Assembly: GCF_019399895.1 (NCBI RefSeq)
Contig: NC_091876.1
Span: 5,742,381-5,806,380 of the forward strand
DNA: 64,000 nt
Reading direction: 5' to 3'
Origin: Cardiocondyla obscurior
Taxonomy: Eukaryota > Arthropoda > Insecta > Hymenoptera > Formicidae
The notes under the pieces were generated by a model that saw nothing but the letters and a program-made list of their open reading frames with translations, did not search any database and was not told where the DNA came from. Below, piece after piece: positions 62,555 to 64,000 of the stretch. The first letter of the stretch is position 1, and every line of letters starts with the position of its first letter. Both the position numbers and the translations under genes were made by a program.

Positions 62555-63481
62555 CGTGTACGTAACGCACCCCGGTGCACACGCACGTGCACAATCGCTT
62601 CGCAGAAGCGCGGTATCAACTCGACGAGCATCTGCTCGTATCGTGAGCGGCGCGATCTCACTCCGGGACTAGTGGACGTATTCAATAAAAAAATATCGAA
62701 ACGTTGAAAAAACCAGAGAGGATTATTTACGGATAGCGCGAGAGAAATATGCTGCGACTCGGATGTTTTAATCGCTTTTTTGTTGTTATTTATTTTAAAA
62801 AAATGTTGTTTATTTATGTATTTTTTTTTATTTTTTATTTTTTTAACGTAACTGTTGTTTGTACGTGTGCGCGAAATTAACGCGCGCGGCCCGCTCACTT
62901 TGCGTTAGGTATCCGTTGTGTAATTGGAACTCGTCGTGTTTTCGCAGGAAACGGAATAGGCGTATGCGGTTACATCGGCTTCCGAGCTGCACCTAACTTG
63001 AGAGGCGTGTAGCGACCTACACGCAGATCGCGTAGCTGCCGGGGTGACATTTTTTTAAATGGTCCGCGAGACGCGGCGTCGAGTCTTCGTGTGCTTTTTA
63101 ATCTGCGCTGTACCACGTATATCCCGTCAAACGTATTTCTTAGTAAATACCGTGAAACTTATTTCAGAAGGTGTTAGCGGAGGTTTTTTTTTTTTTTTCC
63201 CCTCGTAAGAACTCTGTGTTTTAAAAAAATTAAGCGGTGAAGATCATTACCATCTGCTTATTACCACCTACTCTCTCGAGGAAAGGAAAAAGGGAAAAAA
63301 AAATATCAAGCGCGCGAAAAACTCAGTTTCTCTCGTGAGAAGTGTCTTTCGGTTCGGGGAAGGAAACACTTCGGAAGTAACGATGTTAATGGCGAGTGCG
63401 GGAAAGTGTGTGCCCGTAAAGCGTCGTCTAGCTCAAGAGGGAGCCGGGGCGCGGGCGGACAACGTCGGCACCTTACGCGGT

Positions 63482-63510
63482 TTCTCTCTCTCACTCTCTC
63501 TCTCTCTCCC
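63482..63510 (+). repeat. (CT)n microsatellite
   Basis: A CT dinucleotide run with one CAC interruption. Confidence 0.9.
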
Positions 63511-64000
63511 TCGTGAAAATTTCAATGCGGAAAATCTCGGCGGTGAGACGGAATAAACTGGAGCGTGCATAACTCGGTTGCCTTTGCCACCGGCTGCTGC
63601 TTTCTGCCGCTATAAATTCATAAACTACAAGTTCGCGGGCGACGGCGACGGCGGATCCCTTCGTCCTCGTAGCGCCGCCTCGGCGCTGTACCATCCACCA
63701 CCGGCAAACCACCTCACCATCCGAAAGGGGTCGAAGACGAAAGGGGGAGGGACTGGGGACGGCGGGGACTGGGGAACGGAGGAGGCGAGAAACTGTTGGA
63801 AAGTTTCCCCGGTTACCTCCGGCGCGGTAGCCTCCGCCCACGCACCTTTCCAGAACCGCCGCCGGCAGGCGAGAGAAACTCGAGTCGGTGCCTCGATAAA
63901 TTTGCGAGTAGTTAGTTACAGCAAGAAACTCCCTTGGCGGTGGTTTTGACACACGGACACGCGCGGCCGTGTACGCGCGGGCGCCAGAACCGTCGGCGTC

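Larger units (their letters stand above)
52001..64000. other. Gene-less downstream flank, CpG-rich
   Basis: The same CpG-rich mosaic continues to the window end. AT-rich intervals lie near 53,180-53,360, 53,800-53,920, 55,000-55,240, 59,200-59,460 and 62,680-62,870. It contains GA/CT repeats (58,760-58,800; 63,482-63,510), a G-rich patch (60,924-60,976), octamers (52,671 and 55,364) and a dyad-rich stretch (62,420-62,600). Open frames up to 201 codons (58,630-59,235) cross GA repeats and T runs and are not supported as genes. Confidence 0.6.

Overview
The window looks like insect nuclear DNA, most probably from a hymenopteran with a moderately GC-rich, CpG-undepleted genome such as an ant. 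The reasons are the single insect-type SoxB1 gene, the very frequent CpG, the many A/T homopolymer runs and short GA/CT microsatellites, and the absence of any dense gene array. No bacterial-type operon, phage, CRISPR array, rRNA or recognisable tRNA is visible. The assignment to Hymenoptera is inferred from composition; the assignment to an arthropod SoxB1 locus is seen in the protein.

Only one protein-coding gene can be supported: an intronless SoxB1 transcription factor (SoxNeuro/Sox2-like, 475 aa) at 32,767-34,194 on the + strand. It has a complete SOX HMG box, a Sox2-like N-terminus (MHTMETDMK), the post-box SoxB motif KTKTLIKKDK, two sumoylation-type motifs, and the SoxB1 C-terminal motif DLRQMISMYLP. 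An in-frame stop lies 57 nt before the start codon. About 600 nt upstream is a good TATA-less insect core promoter: an initiator TCAGTT with a DPE-type GGACC at exactly +28. The inferred 5' leader carries three short upstream ORFs.

Downstream of the stop codon is a 6.4-kb block (34.2-40.6 kb) that is far more A+T-rich than either flank. On the + strand its last 2.6 kb holds ten matches to the Pumilio motif TGTANATA, three of them inside 30 nt. It also holds an 8-mer miR-9 seed match and several AATAAA signals. The best explanation is a very long, alternatively polyadenylated 3' UTR of the Sox gene, although a separate AT-rich intergenic block cannot be excluded.

The flanks (1-32.1 kb and 40.7-64 kb) have no gene I can recognise. 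They are mosaics of CpG-rich DNA with homeodomain-core (TAATTA/AATTAA) patches, AT-rich patches, microsatellites, G-rich runs and Z-DNA-prone alternating tracts. This is what one expects of the regulatory desert around a developmental regulator. Many open frames of 60-210 codons occur there, but they have low-complexity or random-looking sequence and occur on both strands of the same DNA. I regard them as chance ORFs. The most promising leads are the Pumilio-motif cluster in the presumed 3' UTR, the Inr/DPE promoter with its uORFs, POU octamers (one overlapping a Sox core), and a few isolated strong splice donors that may mark unannotated exons or noncoding RNAs.
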